33,884 nucleotides of DNA from an uncultured Clostridia bacterium (GCA_947589485.1 CANQBK010000017.1:1-33884), one strand, 5' to 3'; shown: positions 16,691-25,723, numbered from the stretch's first letter. Numbers and translations are program-made. The notes: a model not told the origin generated them from the sequence alone.

Positions 16691-17185
16691 TTACTTAACC
16701 GTTGATATAGAAATTTTCGGTGTTTTTATTTCGGTGATATTGCCGTCACTGTCGGTAAAGACACTCAAATCATTACTTCCGTTCTTTTTTTCAAATTCAA
16801 AAATTCCGTCATTGACCGCTTTAAATTTCATATTTTGCCCTCCGCTTATGCTGTCAAGCAATTCTATTACAGTCATCGGGACAGAATCACCCTCAATAAT
16901 GGGAGTGTCCGTTCTGCATATAAGACTTCCAAGAGATAAGGAATACTTCCCGTCCGCACGTCTTACCGTCATTCCTTTTATCGTTTCAGGCGAATTGAAT
17001 TGTATTGATGCCGTTGTGGGGCTTACATAGTTTATTATGCAATTGTAACTTTCGCTTCCGCTTTTAACAACCGCCTTACTGTCAATAGCCGTGCTTATGT
17101 CCGGAACCTTTGGCTTGCTTACACAGCCGACAAGAAATAAAGAAACAACAAAAGCACTTATAAACGCAATACATCTTTTCAACAA
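16691..17185 (-). CDS. Hypothetical lipoprotein (164 aa)
   Basis: The N-terminus (KR, a hydrophobic stretch of about 15 residues, then LVGC with Cys21) is a lipoprotein signal peptide, so the mature protein should be anchored to the outer face of the membrane. The rest is rich in Ser, Thr, Ile and Val with probable beta strands, somewhat like LolA-type lipid-binding folds, but I see no family motif. The start is TTG (17185 or 17182) after GGTGA. An ATG at 17174 is out of frame. It lies 17 bp downstream of the nnr gene and is probably co-transcribed with it. Confidence 0.75.
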   Translation of the reverse strand: MLKRCIAFISAFVVSLFLVGCVSKPKVPDISTAIDSKAVVKSGSESYNCIINYVSPTTASIQFNSPETIKGMTVRRADGKYSLSLGSLICRTDTPIIEGDSVPMTVIELLDSISGGQNMKFKAVNDGIFEFEKKNGSNDLSVFTDSDGNITEIKTPKISISTVK

Positions 17186-17202
17186 ATCACCGTCCGTTTG
17201 TG

Positions 17203-18729
17203 TCAGAAAATGTACTTCAGCTCTTCAACAATATCGCTTGGAAGCATTGCTCTTTTTGAATATTTCTCCGCACATTTGTCGCCTGCAAAACCGTGATAAT
17301 ACACTGCGTAAACAGCCGCCTTTTTTGGAGACATACCCTGTGCAAGAAACGAACCGAGCATACCTGCAAGCACATCGCCGCTTCCTCCCTTTGCCATACC
17401 GTTGTTTCCGGTACGGTTGACATATACATTGCCCTCCGGAGTCGCAATAAGTGTGTTTGCGCCTTTGAGTACAAGCGTTACTCCGTATTCTTCGGCAAAT
17501 TTTTTCGCCGTACCGTATCTGTCACGCTGTACCGATAATATATCCGTACCTGCCAGACGTGCCATCTCTCCCGGGTGGGGAGTAAGTACAACAGAAGCCG
17601 CTGAATCCCTCAGTACATCTATATTCATACAAACGGAGTTTATTCCGTCCGCATCAAGTACAACAGGCTTTGTTGAATTTTTTATAACATTCGACACAAT
17701 CCTTACCGTGTTTTCGTTTACACCAAGACCGCAGCCTATTAAAACCGTATCGCAGCTTTCAATTGAATGTGAAATAACTTTTTCATATCCGTCAAAGCTC
17801 ATTTTCCCGTCATCTGTTTGGTCAATCGGAACAAAAACCGCCTCAGTAAGAGCTTGAGAAACAATAGGATATATTGATTTCGGAACGGCAGCTTTCACTA
17901 AACCTACGCCCGTCCTCAAAGCCGCACCTCCGGAAAGTACGGCTGCACCTGCCATACCATAGCTGCCGCACATCATAAGCAATGTTCCGTTAGTTCCCTT
18001 GTGAGCCGATATTTTTCGGGGAACGATCGGATTTTCCTCAACAAATTCGTCCGAGGTACTCATAACGCAGTTACATCTGTCAATAATTTTTTTCGGTATG
18101 CCTACGTCGGCGGTAATAACTTCACCGCAGAAGTCCATTGACGGATATAAAATATGAAGCGGCTTTAACGCCGTAAACGATACGGTAATATCTGCGTTAA
18201 AACAACCGTTAGGTATTTCGCCGCTGTCACATATAATACCGCTCGGCAAATCAACGGCAATTTTATATGCGTTCACATTACTGTTGCACAAAGAAACAAT
18301 TTCAAGCGTCTGCTTATCAAGACCGCCACGAAAACCTATACCGTATATCGCATCTATTATCATATCGCTTTCCGAGATAATTTTTTCACACTCGAATTTC
18401 CGCAAACCGTAAGACAACACCTTAACATTGCTCGGAAGCCTTTCAAAATTCATTTTCGCAAGTTCCGTTTTCGGTTTATCGCCGCTCAGAATAACCGAAA
18501 CATTACAGTCCTTACTCGAAAGTATACCTGCTGTAACAAAACCGTCGCCGCCGTTGTTTCCCGAACCGCACAAAACACATATATTTTTAAGTTTGTTTTT
18601 TTGTATTAAATCGAGTGCCGTTTCGGCTGTTTTTGTTCCGGCTCTTTCCATAAGTACACTCATCGGTATTCCTTGTTCCTCCGCAAGCCGTTCGGCTTTC
18701 CTCATTTCATTTCCCGACATAACTTTCAT
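17203..18729 (-). CDS. nnr: Bifunctional NAD(P)HX epimerase / ADP-dependent NAD(P)HX dehydratase
   Basis: Repairs hydrated NADH and NADPH. The N-terminal YjeF domain (about 1-210; ERAGTKTAE, CGSGNNGGDGF) epimerises NAD(P)HX. The C-terminal ribokinase-like domain (about 225-508; GTNGTLLMMCGSYGMAGAA, LTPHPGEMARL, MAKGGSGDVLAGML) dehydrates it using ADP. At 508 aa it matches other fused Nnr enzymes. ATG 18729 follows GAGGTGA at 5 nt. The six extra residues of the track ORF are rejected. The lipoprotein gene follows directly. The link between the two is not clear. Confidence 0.95.
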   Translation of the reverse strand: MKVMSGNEMRKAERLAEEQGIPMSVLMERAGTKTAETALDLIQKNKLKNICVLCGSGNNGGDGFVTAGILSSKDCNVSVILSGDKPKTELAKMNFERLPSNVKVLSYGLRKFECEKIISESDMIIDAIYGIGFRGGLDKQTLEIVSLCNSNVNAYKIAVDLPSGIICDSGEIPNGCFNADITVSFTALKPLHILYPSMDFCGEVITADVGIPKKIIDRCNCVMSTSDEFVEENPIVPRKISAHKGTNGTLLMMCGSYGMAGAAVLSGGAALRTGVGLVKAAVPKSIYPIVSQALTEAVFVPIDQTDDGKMSFDGYEKVISHSIESCDTVLIGCGLGVNENTVRIVSNVIKNSTKPVVLDADGINSVCMNIDVLRDSAASVVLTPHPGEMARLAGTDILSVQRDRYGTAKKFAEEYGVTLVLKGANTLIATPEGNVYVNRTGNNGMAKGGSGDVLAGMLGSFLAQGMSPKKAAVYAVYYHGFAGDKCAEKYSKRAMLPSDIVEELKYIF

Positions 18730-18876
18730 ACTTATCACCTCAGACAAAATATTTCATTAACGCAATTTATCGTTCTTTTTTATTGCGTAAGATTTTCCGT
18801 TTGTAAAAATTAACTTTAAATAAAATCTCAAAATCGTATTAATTATATATTATCACCGAAACCAAAAACTTTCAAT

Positions 18877-18909
18877 TAAAAAACCGTTTGCAACACATAA
18901 TTGCAAACG
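18877..18909 (-). terminator. Terminator after the 208-aa membrane protein gene
   Basis: On the minus strand CCGTTTGCAA and TTGCAAACGG form a perfect 10-bp stem with a 7-nt loop, followed by TTTTTTAATTG. It lies about 60 bp after the stop codon at 18967 and separates that gene from nnr. Confidence 0.85.
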
Positions 18910-18966
18910 GCATAAAATCACAAATAAAAATATATTTTACATTTAGTTCGGTAAAAATAATTTTTA

Positions 18967-19593
18967 TTATTTTTCTTTCTTTGCGGACTTTTTCTCATCG
19001 GATTTTTTCTCATCATTCTTTTTCATCAAAGTAAATTTCTTTTTAAGGTCTATCGAAAAATAAGGTCTTATCATTTCAATAGTTCTTTCGTCGGGAGTAA
19101 ACAAGAGCAGTGCCGGCTTTTGTTTTATTTTATCGTGAATAACAACATAATATGTATCGAGAGACATTTCGTCCACGGCGGCTTTTAATACCATATCGAA
19201 CTTTTTTGTGTCGATTTTTCTTTTTCCCGTTTCGGGGTCGATAAACTTATCCATATTGTCAATAGACTTAACATCAAAAACAGTAAGCCTTTTACGTCTG
19301 GATTTGCCTTTTATCCTGTCAATACGCATCTCGCCCAAAACAAAGGTATACTCATATTCAACTCCCGAATTTTTTATTATATAGTATATCAAATAAATTC
19401 CCAAACCCAACAGTAAAATGGCAATAGGAACCAACCACCCGAAAAACGCCGACAAATATACGCTGAAAAATATAATAACAACAATAAGCACAAGAGAAAC
19501 AACAATAGTTGAAACGGCTGACGGTGACATCTTTCTTTTTACTATTTGCTCACCGTAGTTATTCATAGAATTAACCTGCATATATTTTTCCAT
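18967..19593 (-). CDS. Hypothetical membrane protein with cytosolic domain (208 aa)
   Basis: Two adjacent transmembrane helices (about 26-48 and 50-72) follow a short N-terminus and lead into a soluble domain of about 110 residues with mixed alpha/beta character, ending in a Lys/Glu/Ser-rich tail (DEKKSDEKKSAKKEK). The topology resembles small PH-like or DUF6106-type proteins of Clostridia. I am not certain of the family. ATG 19593 is preceded by AAGGAG. It is transcribed alone, divergent from the small gene at 19724, with its own terminator. Confidence 0.7.
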   Translation of the reverse strand: MEKYMQVNSMNNYGEQIVKRKMSPSAVSTIVVSLVLIVVIIFFSVYLSAFFGWLVPIAILLLGLGIYLIYYIIKNSGVEYEYTFVLGEMRIDRIKGKSRRKRLTVFDVKSIDNMDKFIDPETGKRKIDTKKFDMVLKAAVDEMSLDTYYVVIHDKIKQKPALLLFTPDERTIEMIRPYFSIDLKKKFTLMKKNDEKKSDEKKSAKKEK

Positions 19594-19723
19594 ATTAGAA
19601 TTTTCTCCTTTTCAACAAGTTAAGACGTATTATATCATAAGTATAGTTAATATTCAAATATTTTTTTTTGGTACAATTTATGTTAAAATAATAAAAATCA
19701 ATAACAAAACGGAGGCAATAGCT

Positions 19724-19981
19724 ATGTTATGTAAAAGTATGCCCGATATTGCGTGGTTTGAAAACGACAATCGGTATTCCGAATGTAATATGCTGTTTCA
19801 CTATATTATAATACCGAACACAAAAGATAAAACAATGACCGTAAAAATATGGCACGGCGAATTTTGTTATGAAAAAAGCATAGACAAAATAGTATCCGAA
19901 CGCACGTTTGAAATTTCAACGAGCGGCAGAAAAGAAATGATAGAATACATTATCGCTGAAGATAAAAATTATATGCAGTAA
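19724..19981 (+). CDS. Hypothetical protein (85 aa)
   Basis: I do not recognise it. It is a small soluble protein without a signal sequence, with two cysteines outside any CxxC motif (near residues 3 and 21) and a probable beta-rich middle. ATG 19724 has a very good GGAGG site 8 nt upstream, and AT-rich promoter-like sequence precedes it. It is divergent from the 208-aa gene and convergent with the YitT gene, whose stop is only 7 bp away, so the two 3' ends must overlap as transcripts. Confidence 0.65.
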   Translation: MLCKSMPDIAWFENDNRYSECNMLFHYIIIPNTKDKTMTVKIWHGEFCYEKSIDKIVSERTFEISTSGRKEMIEYIIAEDKNYMQ

Positions 19982-19988
19982 CGGTTAC

Positions 19989-20921
19989 TCAACAATTTTG
20001 CTCATCGTGTTCTTCACTTTTTTCCGTAACGGTTACTTCAACAGGCTCCGAACCTTGCGGCAGCATATTTTTTAAATTTCCCGACCTTTTTATATGCGTT
20101 CCGATTATTTCCGAAACGTCGCTTACCGCTATAAAAGCAGACGAATCAATATTTTTTATAATATCCTTAAGTTCACGAATTTCAAAACGTGTAAGAACGC
20201 AGTAAAGAACCACCTTTTTGCCGCTTACAAGTCCCTCTCCCTCCATAATGGTGACCGTTCTGCCCAAACGGGTATATATCTGTTCAGAAATTTCCTTTGA
20301 ATCATTTGTTATAATCATTGCCGCCTTTGTTTTATCCATACCCGACTCAACAATATCAAGAACCTTTGATGTAATAAAATAAGTAAGCAGACTGTACATA
20401 GCCCTGTCAAAACCGAAAGCAAACCCTGCAATTGCAAATATTATAACATTAAAAATCAATACCGTTTGTCCCACGGAAAATTTATATTTTTTATTTAAGA
20501 GTATTGCCACGGTTTCCGTTCCGTCAAGACAGCCGCCGAATTTTATAACCAAGCCGACGCCCGTACCCAAAAGCAGTCCCCCAAAACAAACCGCAAGCAG
20601 GTATTGATTTGTTGCGTTTGCCATCGGAGCGAATATTTCCAAAAACACCGAAAATACAAGCATTGCAAATGCCGACTTTACGATAAATGCTTTTCCGATT
20701 TTTCGTGTTCCCACAATTAAAAACGGAATATTTAATGCCACGGTCAAAATACTTAACGGAATACCTGTAAGGTTATTTATCATAATTCCTATACCAACAA
20801 CGCCGCCGTCAAGTATTGTACACGGAACAAGAAATTCCTCAATTGCAAACGCCGCCACAATCGAGCCGAGTGCTATACCTGCAAAATCAATTATTCTCCT
20901 TAAAACACTGTTACTAAACAT
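19989..20921 (-). CDS. YitT family membrane protein (DUF161/DUF2179)
   Basis: A 310-aa protein with five or six transmembrane helices in the first 200 residues, including family signatures FLVPCTILDGGVVGIG near residue 30 and GTGVGLVIKFGGCLDGTE near 120. A soluble DUF2179 domain (about 215-290, with VTIMEGEGLVSGKK and ISDVSEIIG-like sequence) follows. The YitT family is widespread in Firmicutes. Its function is not established. The C-terminal tail is acidic. The ATG at 20921 has AAGGGG upstream. Repeat R5 fills its upstream region. Confidence 0.92.
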   Translation of the reverse strand: MFSNSVLRRIIDFAGIALGSIVAAFAIEEFLVPCTILDGGVVGIGIMINNLTGIPLSILTVALNIPFLIVGTRKIGKAFIVKSAFAMLVFSVFLEIFAPMANATNQYLLAVCFGGLLLGTGVGLVIKFGGCLDGTETVAILLNKKYKFSVGQTVLIFNVIIFAIAGFAFGFDRAMYSLLTYFITSKVLDIVESGMDKTKAAMIITNDSKEISEQIYTRLGRTVTIMEGEGLVSGKKVVLYCVLTRFEIRELKDIIKNIDSSAFIAVSDVSEIIGTHIKRSGNLKNMLPQGSEPVEVTVTEKSEEHDEQNC

Positions 20922-21009
20922 TATTCATACCCCTTCGCTTCCACAAAAATATTTATTTTTTTCATTACAGTTACATTATATATTAACAAAAAAATTTATG
21001 CAAACCAAT

Positions 21010-21355
21010 CGCAGTGCCTGCATAGTTAAGGGCTTTGCCCTTAAAAACCCACCAAAGGCTCTGCCTTTGGAATCCGCAAGCCTTTGAAAAGGCTTGAGCG
21101 AAACTTTTAACTATGGGTACATAAACTAACGCCGCGCGAACGCACTTATCTTTTGCAGTAAGAGCGAACGGAGTGAGCGACAACGCGAATCGACAGTGCG
21201 GGCACCGCACCTTGACCGAAACTTTTAGTTATGGGTACATAAACTTATGCCGCGCGAACGTACTTATTGCTTTCAGTACGAGCGAACGGAGTGAGCGACA
21301 ACGCGAATCGACAGTGCGGGCACCGCACCGCGAATCGCCTGCGCCGGCTCGGCGC
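21010..21355 (-). repeat. R5: palindromic intergenic repeat, reverse orientation, one B block and two A units
   Basis: Read on the plus strand, a remnant hairpin (21011-21021) is followed by block B inverted (TTAAGGGC near 21025, CCAAAGGC near 21052, CAAGCCTTT near 21079), an A unit with module 21184-21210, and a second A unit with two modules (21302-21328 and 21329-21355). Both first modules have the GTGCGG/CCGCAC stem and the outermost has GCGCCG/CGGCGC. It occupies the divergent space between yitT and the LysR gene and ends 33 bp before the LysR ATG, so it probably overlaps both promoters. ORFs called here are artefacts. Confidence 0.92.
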
Positions 21356-21387
21356 GGTGTAGACTTACAAAAAGGAGGAATATTTTT

Positions 21388-22305
21388 ATGACACTGCAAC
21401 AGCTTAAATACATAATACAAACAGTTCAATACGGCTCTATAAGCACAGCGGCACAAAAGCTCTTTATAACACAACCGAGCCTTTCAAAATCAATATCGGA
21501 ACTCGAAAAAGAAATGGGTATAACTATTTTCTATCGCAGTAATCGCGGAGTATGTCTTTCCGAGGACGGAACAAAATTTTTATCCTACGCAAGGCAGGTT
21601 GTTGAACAGGCAGAACTGCTTGAACACCGCTATAAAAACGGTGCGCCCGTCCGCAGAGTGTTTGCCGTGTCTGCACAGCATTACGCATTTGTGGTAAACG
21701 CATTTGTTGCACTTGTCAAAGAATATGAAAAGGAAAAATACGAATTTTCGCTTCGTGAACTCAGAACAAACGATATTATTGAAGATGTGCGTACTTTCAG
21801 AAGTGAGGTGGGAATTTTATTTTTAAGCAATTTTAACCGTGAGGTAATATTAAAACTCCTCCAAAACTCGAATATACAATTTAACTCTTTATTTACGGCA
21901 AAACCGCATATCTTTGTAAGCAGAAAAAATCCTCTTGCCAAACTGGAAAAGGTCACCCTTGAAAATTTAAAGGATTACCCTCGATTGACTTACGAACAGG
22001 GCGAAAACAACTCTTTCTACTTTTCTGAGGAACTACACAGCACGGTTGACAGTCCAAAAAGTATCATAGTTTCCGACCGCGCTACATTGTTTAATCTTTT
22101 AATAGGTCTTAACGGCTATACCATATCTTCAGGTATATTAAGCAGTGATTTAAACGGAAATGATATTGTTTCGGTTCCTCTCGAAAGCAACGAAATTATG
22201 GAAATAGGCTATATTTACAATACGGACAGACCTTTGATACCCATTGCAAAACGATATATTGAACATTTAAACAGCTATATCCTCCATTATAAAAAACCTG
22301 TATAG
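21388..22305 (+). CDS. LysR family transcriptional regulator
   Basis: The N-terminal winged helix-turn-helix (about 1-60; YGSISTAAQKLFITQPSLSKSISELEKEMG) is typical of LysR regulators. The remaining 240 residues form the effector-binding domain. The length of 305 aa is standard. AAGGAGG lies 9 nt before ATG 21388. It is 148 bp upstream of metE on the same strand. Methionine genes in Firmicutes and Proteobacteria are often controlled by LysR proteins (MetR, MtaR), so a role in metE control is plausible but is inferred only from position. A cysteine or sulfur effector is equally possible. Confidence 0.9.
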   Translation: MTLQQLKYIIQTVQYGSISTAAQKLFITQPSLSKSISELEKEMGITIFYRSNRGVCLSEDGTKFLSYARQVVEQAELLEHRYKNGAPVRRVFAVSAQHYAFVVNAFVALVKEYEKEKYEFSLRELRTNDIIEDVRTFRSEVGILFLSNFNREVILKLLQNSNIQFNSLFTAKPHIFVSRKNPLAKLEKVTLENLKDYPRLTYEQGENNSFYFSEELHSTVDSPKSIIVSDRATLFNLLIGLNGYTISSGILSSDLNGNDIVSVPLESNEIMEIGYIYNTDRPLIPIAKRYIEHLNSYILHYKKPV

Positions 22306-22338
22306 TTTTTATCTATATCTAAGCATACTTTATTTATA

Positions 22339-22418
22339 TTAACACATACCTCAACATTGAGTTATAATATTTGACGTGAGTTTACCCCTTTACTTAGGGT
22401 TTATTTCCGTATAACTCA
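22339..22418 (+). promoter_or_regulatory. metE promoter with long-spaced inverted repeat
   Basis: TTAACA (22339-22344) and TATAAT (22363-22368) are 18 bp apart. A 9-bp inverted repeat, TGAGTTATA (22358-22366) and TATAACTCA (22410-22418), has its left arm over the -10 box and its right arm 52 bp downstream in the leader. A small CTCAA-CA-TTGAG palindrome overlaps the left arm. The arms could bind the LysR protein or pair in the RNA. Confidence 0.55.
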
Positions 22419-22453
22419 TATCATTTATATATTTCAAAGAAAGGTAATGTGAA

Positions 22454-24730
22454 ATGAAAACATCAATTGTAGGATACCCCAGAATAGGCTCTTTGCGAGA
22501 ACTTAAATTTGCCTGTGAAAAATATTTTAAAAATGATATTGACGAAACGCAGCTTAAAGATACAGCCAAAAAAATACGGCTGCAAAATTTAACGGAACAA
22601 AAAAACAGCGGACTTGATTTTATACCGTCAAATGACTTTTCGTTTTACGATGGAGTTCTCGACACGGCTTTTCTCCTAAACGTAATTCCCAAAAGATACA
22701 AAAATTTAAATTTGTCAAAAGCGGATACTTATTTTGCAGCCGCAAGAGGTTATCAGGGAACCAAAGGCGATGTCAAGGCTTTGTCAATGAAAAAATGGTT
22801 CAACACAAATTATCACTATATAGTGCCTGAATTTGAAGATGATACACAAATAAAAATATCCGACTGCAAACCGTTTGAACTTTTCTCCGAGGCTCTTGAC
22901 AACGGGGTTAAAACAAAACCTGTTCTAATAGGTCCGTTTACTTTTCTTCAGCTTGCAAAATATACGGGACAAAAAAACAAAAATGATTTTTGGGAAAGTA
23001 TTTCAAACACATACCGAGATATTATAAAAAAGCTCTCGGAGCTTGGAGCCGAATGGATACAAATTGACGAACCTTATCTTGTCAAAGATTTAAGCAAAGA
23101 GGATACAGAACTTTTTACCAACATATACAAAATAATTCTTAAAGATAAAAATACGTCAAAAATACTTTTACAAACATACTTCGGTGATATAAGAGATTGC
23201 TTCAATGCAGTGTATGAACTTGATTTTGACGGTATAGGGCTTGACTTTACAGAGGGCAAAGAAACACTAAACATAATAAAGTCAAACGGCTTTCCGAAAG
23301 ATAAAATACTCTTCGCGGGAGTTGTAAACGGTAAAAATATATGGAAAAATAACTACGCAAAAACATTGAACATATTAAACGAATTAAAAAGGCTGTCCGT
23401 TAAAACCGTTATAGGCTCCTCGTGTTCATTTCTTCATATACCTTATACTCTTAAAAACGAAAAAAATCTTTCCGAGGATTATAAAAAATATTTCTCATTT
23501 GCAAGCGAAAAGCTATGTGAGCTTCAGGAACTAAAAAAAATCTGCGAATCCGAAAATCCGCTAAAAGCCCCCGAATATATATCAAACGCAGTCCTTTTTT
23601 CCGAACCGCGCAGCGGACACAGACCCGATATAGCAGAAAAAATAAATTCTCTGTCGGAAAAGGACTTTACCCGCAAACCGGCATTTGCCGAACGGGAAAT
23701 TATTCAAAAAAACCGGCTCAGTCTTCCCCTTTTCCCGACTACCACCATAGGCTCATTCCCTCAAAGTGCGGATATACGTTCCGTCAGAGCCGCATTTAAA
23801 AAGAAAGAAATATCGGAAAACGATTACGAGAGTTTTATTAAAGACAAAATAGTAAAATGTATACGGCTCCAAGAAGAACTGGGATTTGACGTTCTTGTAC
23901 ACGGAGAATTTGAAAGAAATGATATGGCGGAATATTTCGGTGAACATCTTGACGGCTTTATTTTTACGGAAAAAGCGTGGGTTCAATCATACGGTACAAG
24001 ATGTGTTAAGCCTCCGATAATATGGGGCGATATTTCACGTTCAAAGCCAATAACGGTAAAATGGTCGGTATTTGCCCAAAGCCTTACGGATAAACCGGTC
24101 AAAGGAATGCTTACCGGACCTGTTACTATTCTTAACTGGTCATTCCCGAGAGAGGACATTTCTTTAAAAGAAAGCGCATTTCAATTAGCCCTTGCCATTC
24201 GTGAGGAAGTAGAAGAGCTTGAAGCCAACGGAATAAAGATAATTCAAATTGACGAGGCGGCTCTAAGAGAAAAACTCCCCCTAAGAAAATCAGATTGGAA
24301 CACAGAATATCTTGACTGGGCTATACCTGCATTCCGTCTTGTACACAGCGGTGTAAAGCCCGAAACCCAAATACACACTCATATGTGTTACAGTGAATTT
24401 GACGATATTATTGAAGAAATAGACAATATGGACGCCGATGTCATAACATTTGAGGCAAGCCGCTCGGATTTGGCAATTCTTGATGTACTGAAAGAAAAAA
24501 ATTTCCGCACGGAAGTCGGTCCCGGCGTCTATGACATTCACTCTCCCCGTATTCCGCAAAAAGATGAAATCAAAAATACGCTGAAAAAAATAACGGAACG
24601 AATCTCACCCGAAAAGTTGTGGGTAAATCCCGACTGCGGACTGAAAACAAGAGGAATTGACGAAACCGTTCCGAGCCTTAAAAATCTTGTTGATGCAGCA
24701 AAAGAGATTCGCAGCGAAACAAAAGTTTAA
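22454..24730 (+). CDS. metE: Cobalamin-independent methionine synthase (MetE)
   Basis: Transfers a methyl group from 5-methyltetrahydropteroyl-triglutamate to homocysteine, the last step of methionine synthesis, without B12. The 758-aa protein has both barrels. The N-terminal barrel begins IVGYPRIGSLRELK. The catalytic barrel (from about 430, TTTIGSFPQS) carries the zinc ligands: His and Cys in HTHMCYSEF, the Glu in TFEASRS, and the Cys in NPDCGLKTRG. ATG 22454 follows AAAGAAAGG. It is preceded by a LysR gene and followed by a strong terminator, and is probably a single-gene transcript. Confidence 0.98.
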   Translation: MKTSIVGYPRIGSLRELKFACEKYFKNDIDETQLKDTAKKIRLQNLTEQKNSGLDFIPSNDFSFYDGVLDTAFLLNVIPKRYKNLNLSKADTYFAAARGYQGTKGDVKALSMKKWFNTNYHYIVPEFEDDTQIKISDCKPFELFSEALDNGVKTKPVLIGPFTFLQLAKYTGQKNKNDFWESISNTYRDIIKKLSELGAEWIQIDEPYLVKDLSKEDTELFTNIYKIILKDKNTSKILLQTYFGDIRDCFNAVYELDFDGIGLDFTEGKETLNIIKSNGFPKDKILFAGVVNGKNIWKNNYAKTLNILNELKRLSVKTVIGSSCSFLHIPYTLKNEKNLSEDYKKYFSFASEKLCELQELKKICESENPLKAPEYISNAVLFSEPRSGHRPDIAEKINSLSEKDFTRKPAFAEREIIQKNRLSLPLFPTTTIGSFPQSADIRSVRAAFKKKEISENDYESFIKDKIVKCIRLQEELGFDVLVHGEFERNDMAEYFGEHLDGFIFTEKAWVQSYGTRCVKPPIIWGDISRSKPITVKWSVFAQSLTDKPVKGMLTGPVTILNWSFPREDISLKESAFQLALAIREEVEELEANGIKIIQIDEAALREKLPLRKSDWNTEYLDWAIPAFRLVHSGVKPETQIHTHMCYSEFDDIIEEIDNMDADVITFEASRSDLAILDVLKEKNFRTEVGPGVYDIHSPRIPQKDEIKNTLKKITERISPEKLWVNPDCGLKTRGIDETVPSLKNLVDAAKEIRSETKV

Positions 24731-24768
24731 CAGTTTCGCCCTTGAACGGCAGCGGCACTCGTATACAA

Positions 24769-24816
24769 AATCCCCAAATTACCATAAGACAAATGGCAAT
24801 TTGGGGATTGCTTTTT
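24769..24816 (+). terminator. Rho-independent terminator of metE
   Basis: AATCCCCAAATT pairs perfectly with AATTTGGGGATT (12 bp). After one mismatch an inner CCAT/ATGG stem extends the hairpin, and CTTTTTG follows. It lies 38 bp after the metE stop. Confidence 0.9.
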
Positions 24817-25190
24817 GATGAATAAAAATTGAAAGCTGCCTATTATACGTCTTTTAATATGCCCCACATCTGTATAGGTGTGGTAGAATGGCGAAATATT
24901 CACTTAATAAGGATAATCGGAGTATTTACAGAGTGAGAAAAACGAGTTGTAAGAAAGTCGGAACAAAACGTATTAAAATCAAAAATTTTATTGTAAATTA
25001 TGCGGATAAGAAATATAATAACTATAATATCAAAGGTCGGACGGGGTGAACATATTTAATCAAATAACTTTAAATTAGTTAATACATAAATTAATTGAAA
25101 ACAATCTATTAAAACAAGGATAGTCATAAGTCGAGGTTTATAAAATTACAAAGCAAATATATAATTACAGTAAGGAGAGTAAAAGATATT
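24817..25190 (+). other. Sparse region with a possible 53-codon ORF
   Basis: A hairpin CCACATC / GGTGTGG lies at about 24864-24883. Just after it an ORF runs from ATG 24888 to TGA 25049 (53 codons). It encodes a strongly basic, Asn-rich peptide (MAKYSLNKDNRSIYRVRK). It has only a weak GGTG ribosome site and I recognise no family. It could be a small protein, a decayed gene fragment or chance. The rest, up to the hypothetical gene at 25191, is AT-rich and I see nothing else in it. Confidence 0.3.
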
Positions 25191-25439
25191 ATGCTGAAAT
25201 TAGTAAACATAACAAAAAATGATAAATTTATTGAAGCCGACTATATTCCTGAAAGCAGTAACGAGAAAGCTCATGTAGTTTTGAATTTGACAACAGGTGA
25301 GAGTAAATCGGAAGTTATTGAAGAGTACGGCTCAATGTACAGTAGGATGGCTGTTAATGGTTTGTTACGAATTATGGATGAACTAAACAGAGGCAAAATA
25401 AGTGAAATTCCAAAAGAAAGACTTGTTATGTGGTACTGA
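25191..25439 (+). CDS. Hypothetical protein (82 aa)
   Basis: A small soluble protein with a likely beta-hairpin N-terminus (KLVNITKND, FIEADYIPES) and a helical C-terminus (MAVNGLLRIMDELNRG). It is similar in style to short uncharacterised Firmicutes proteins, but no function can be assigned. The start is well supported by AAGGAGAG about 12 nt before ATG 25191. It stands alone with no partner gene. The ORF at 25402-25605 that overlaps its end is not considered real. Confidence 0.6.
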   Translation: MLKLVNITKNDKFIEADYIPESSNEKAHVVLNLTTGESKSEVIEEYGSMYSRMAVNGLLRIMDELNRGKISEIPKERLVMWY

Positions 25440-25692
25440 TAAAATTATTCCTCTTTCGGCTCGAACCCGATACCGTTATATCCGAAATAAGATGTATTAT
25501 GTTCACCGCGAAATATTAAGCCCTTTGGTATTCTGTTATGAAATGCTTTACATCATTTCACCGGCGGTTGCTCTCGTATGCCACAATTACACCTACTGCA
25601 TATAAAATTTTTTGCCGCCTTGTGCAGTACCTTTAATTTATATGTTATTATTATGATAATGATTTTATCAAATATTGTATTACCGTGTTAAA
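25440..25692 (-). other. Non-coding stretch, possibly a recurrent element
   Basis: There is no plausible gene on either strand. The part at about 25455-25605 contains GAAATG ... CATTTC and broken open frames with many stops. It reminds me of non-coding sequence seen repeatedly in intergenic regions of gut Firmicutes, but that is recollection, not a comparison I could run. Confidence 0.25.
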
Positions 25693-25723
25693 AAGCACTT
25701 TGCTTGATTGTCGCAAAGTGCTT
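25693..25723 (-). terminator. Strong hairpin terminator
   Basis: AAGCACTTTGC and GCAAAGTGCTT form a perfect 11-bp stem. On the minus strand it is followed by TTTTTAA, so it can end transcripts from the tRNA side. It may also stop plus-strand transcripts from the 82-aa gene. A further hairpin lies at about 25803-25834 (CCGAATT ... AATTCGG enclosing CGTTTT/AAAACG). Confidence 0.7.

Noticed and set aside
21173-21474. ORFs 21173-21391 and 21229-21474 around R5
   Set aside because: Both consist mostly of repeat sequence and one overlaps the LysR start.
22306-22453. SAM or cobalamin riboswitch before metE
   Set aside because: I see none of the conserved core motifs, and the space after the promoter is only about 80 nt.
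25402-25605. 67-aa plus-strand ORF
   Set aside because: It overlaps the end of the 82-aa gene, lacks a ribosome site and has a shadow-like composition.
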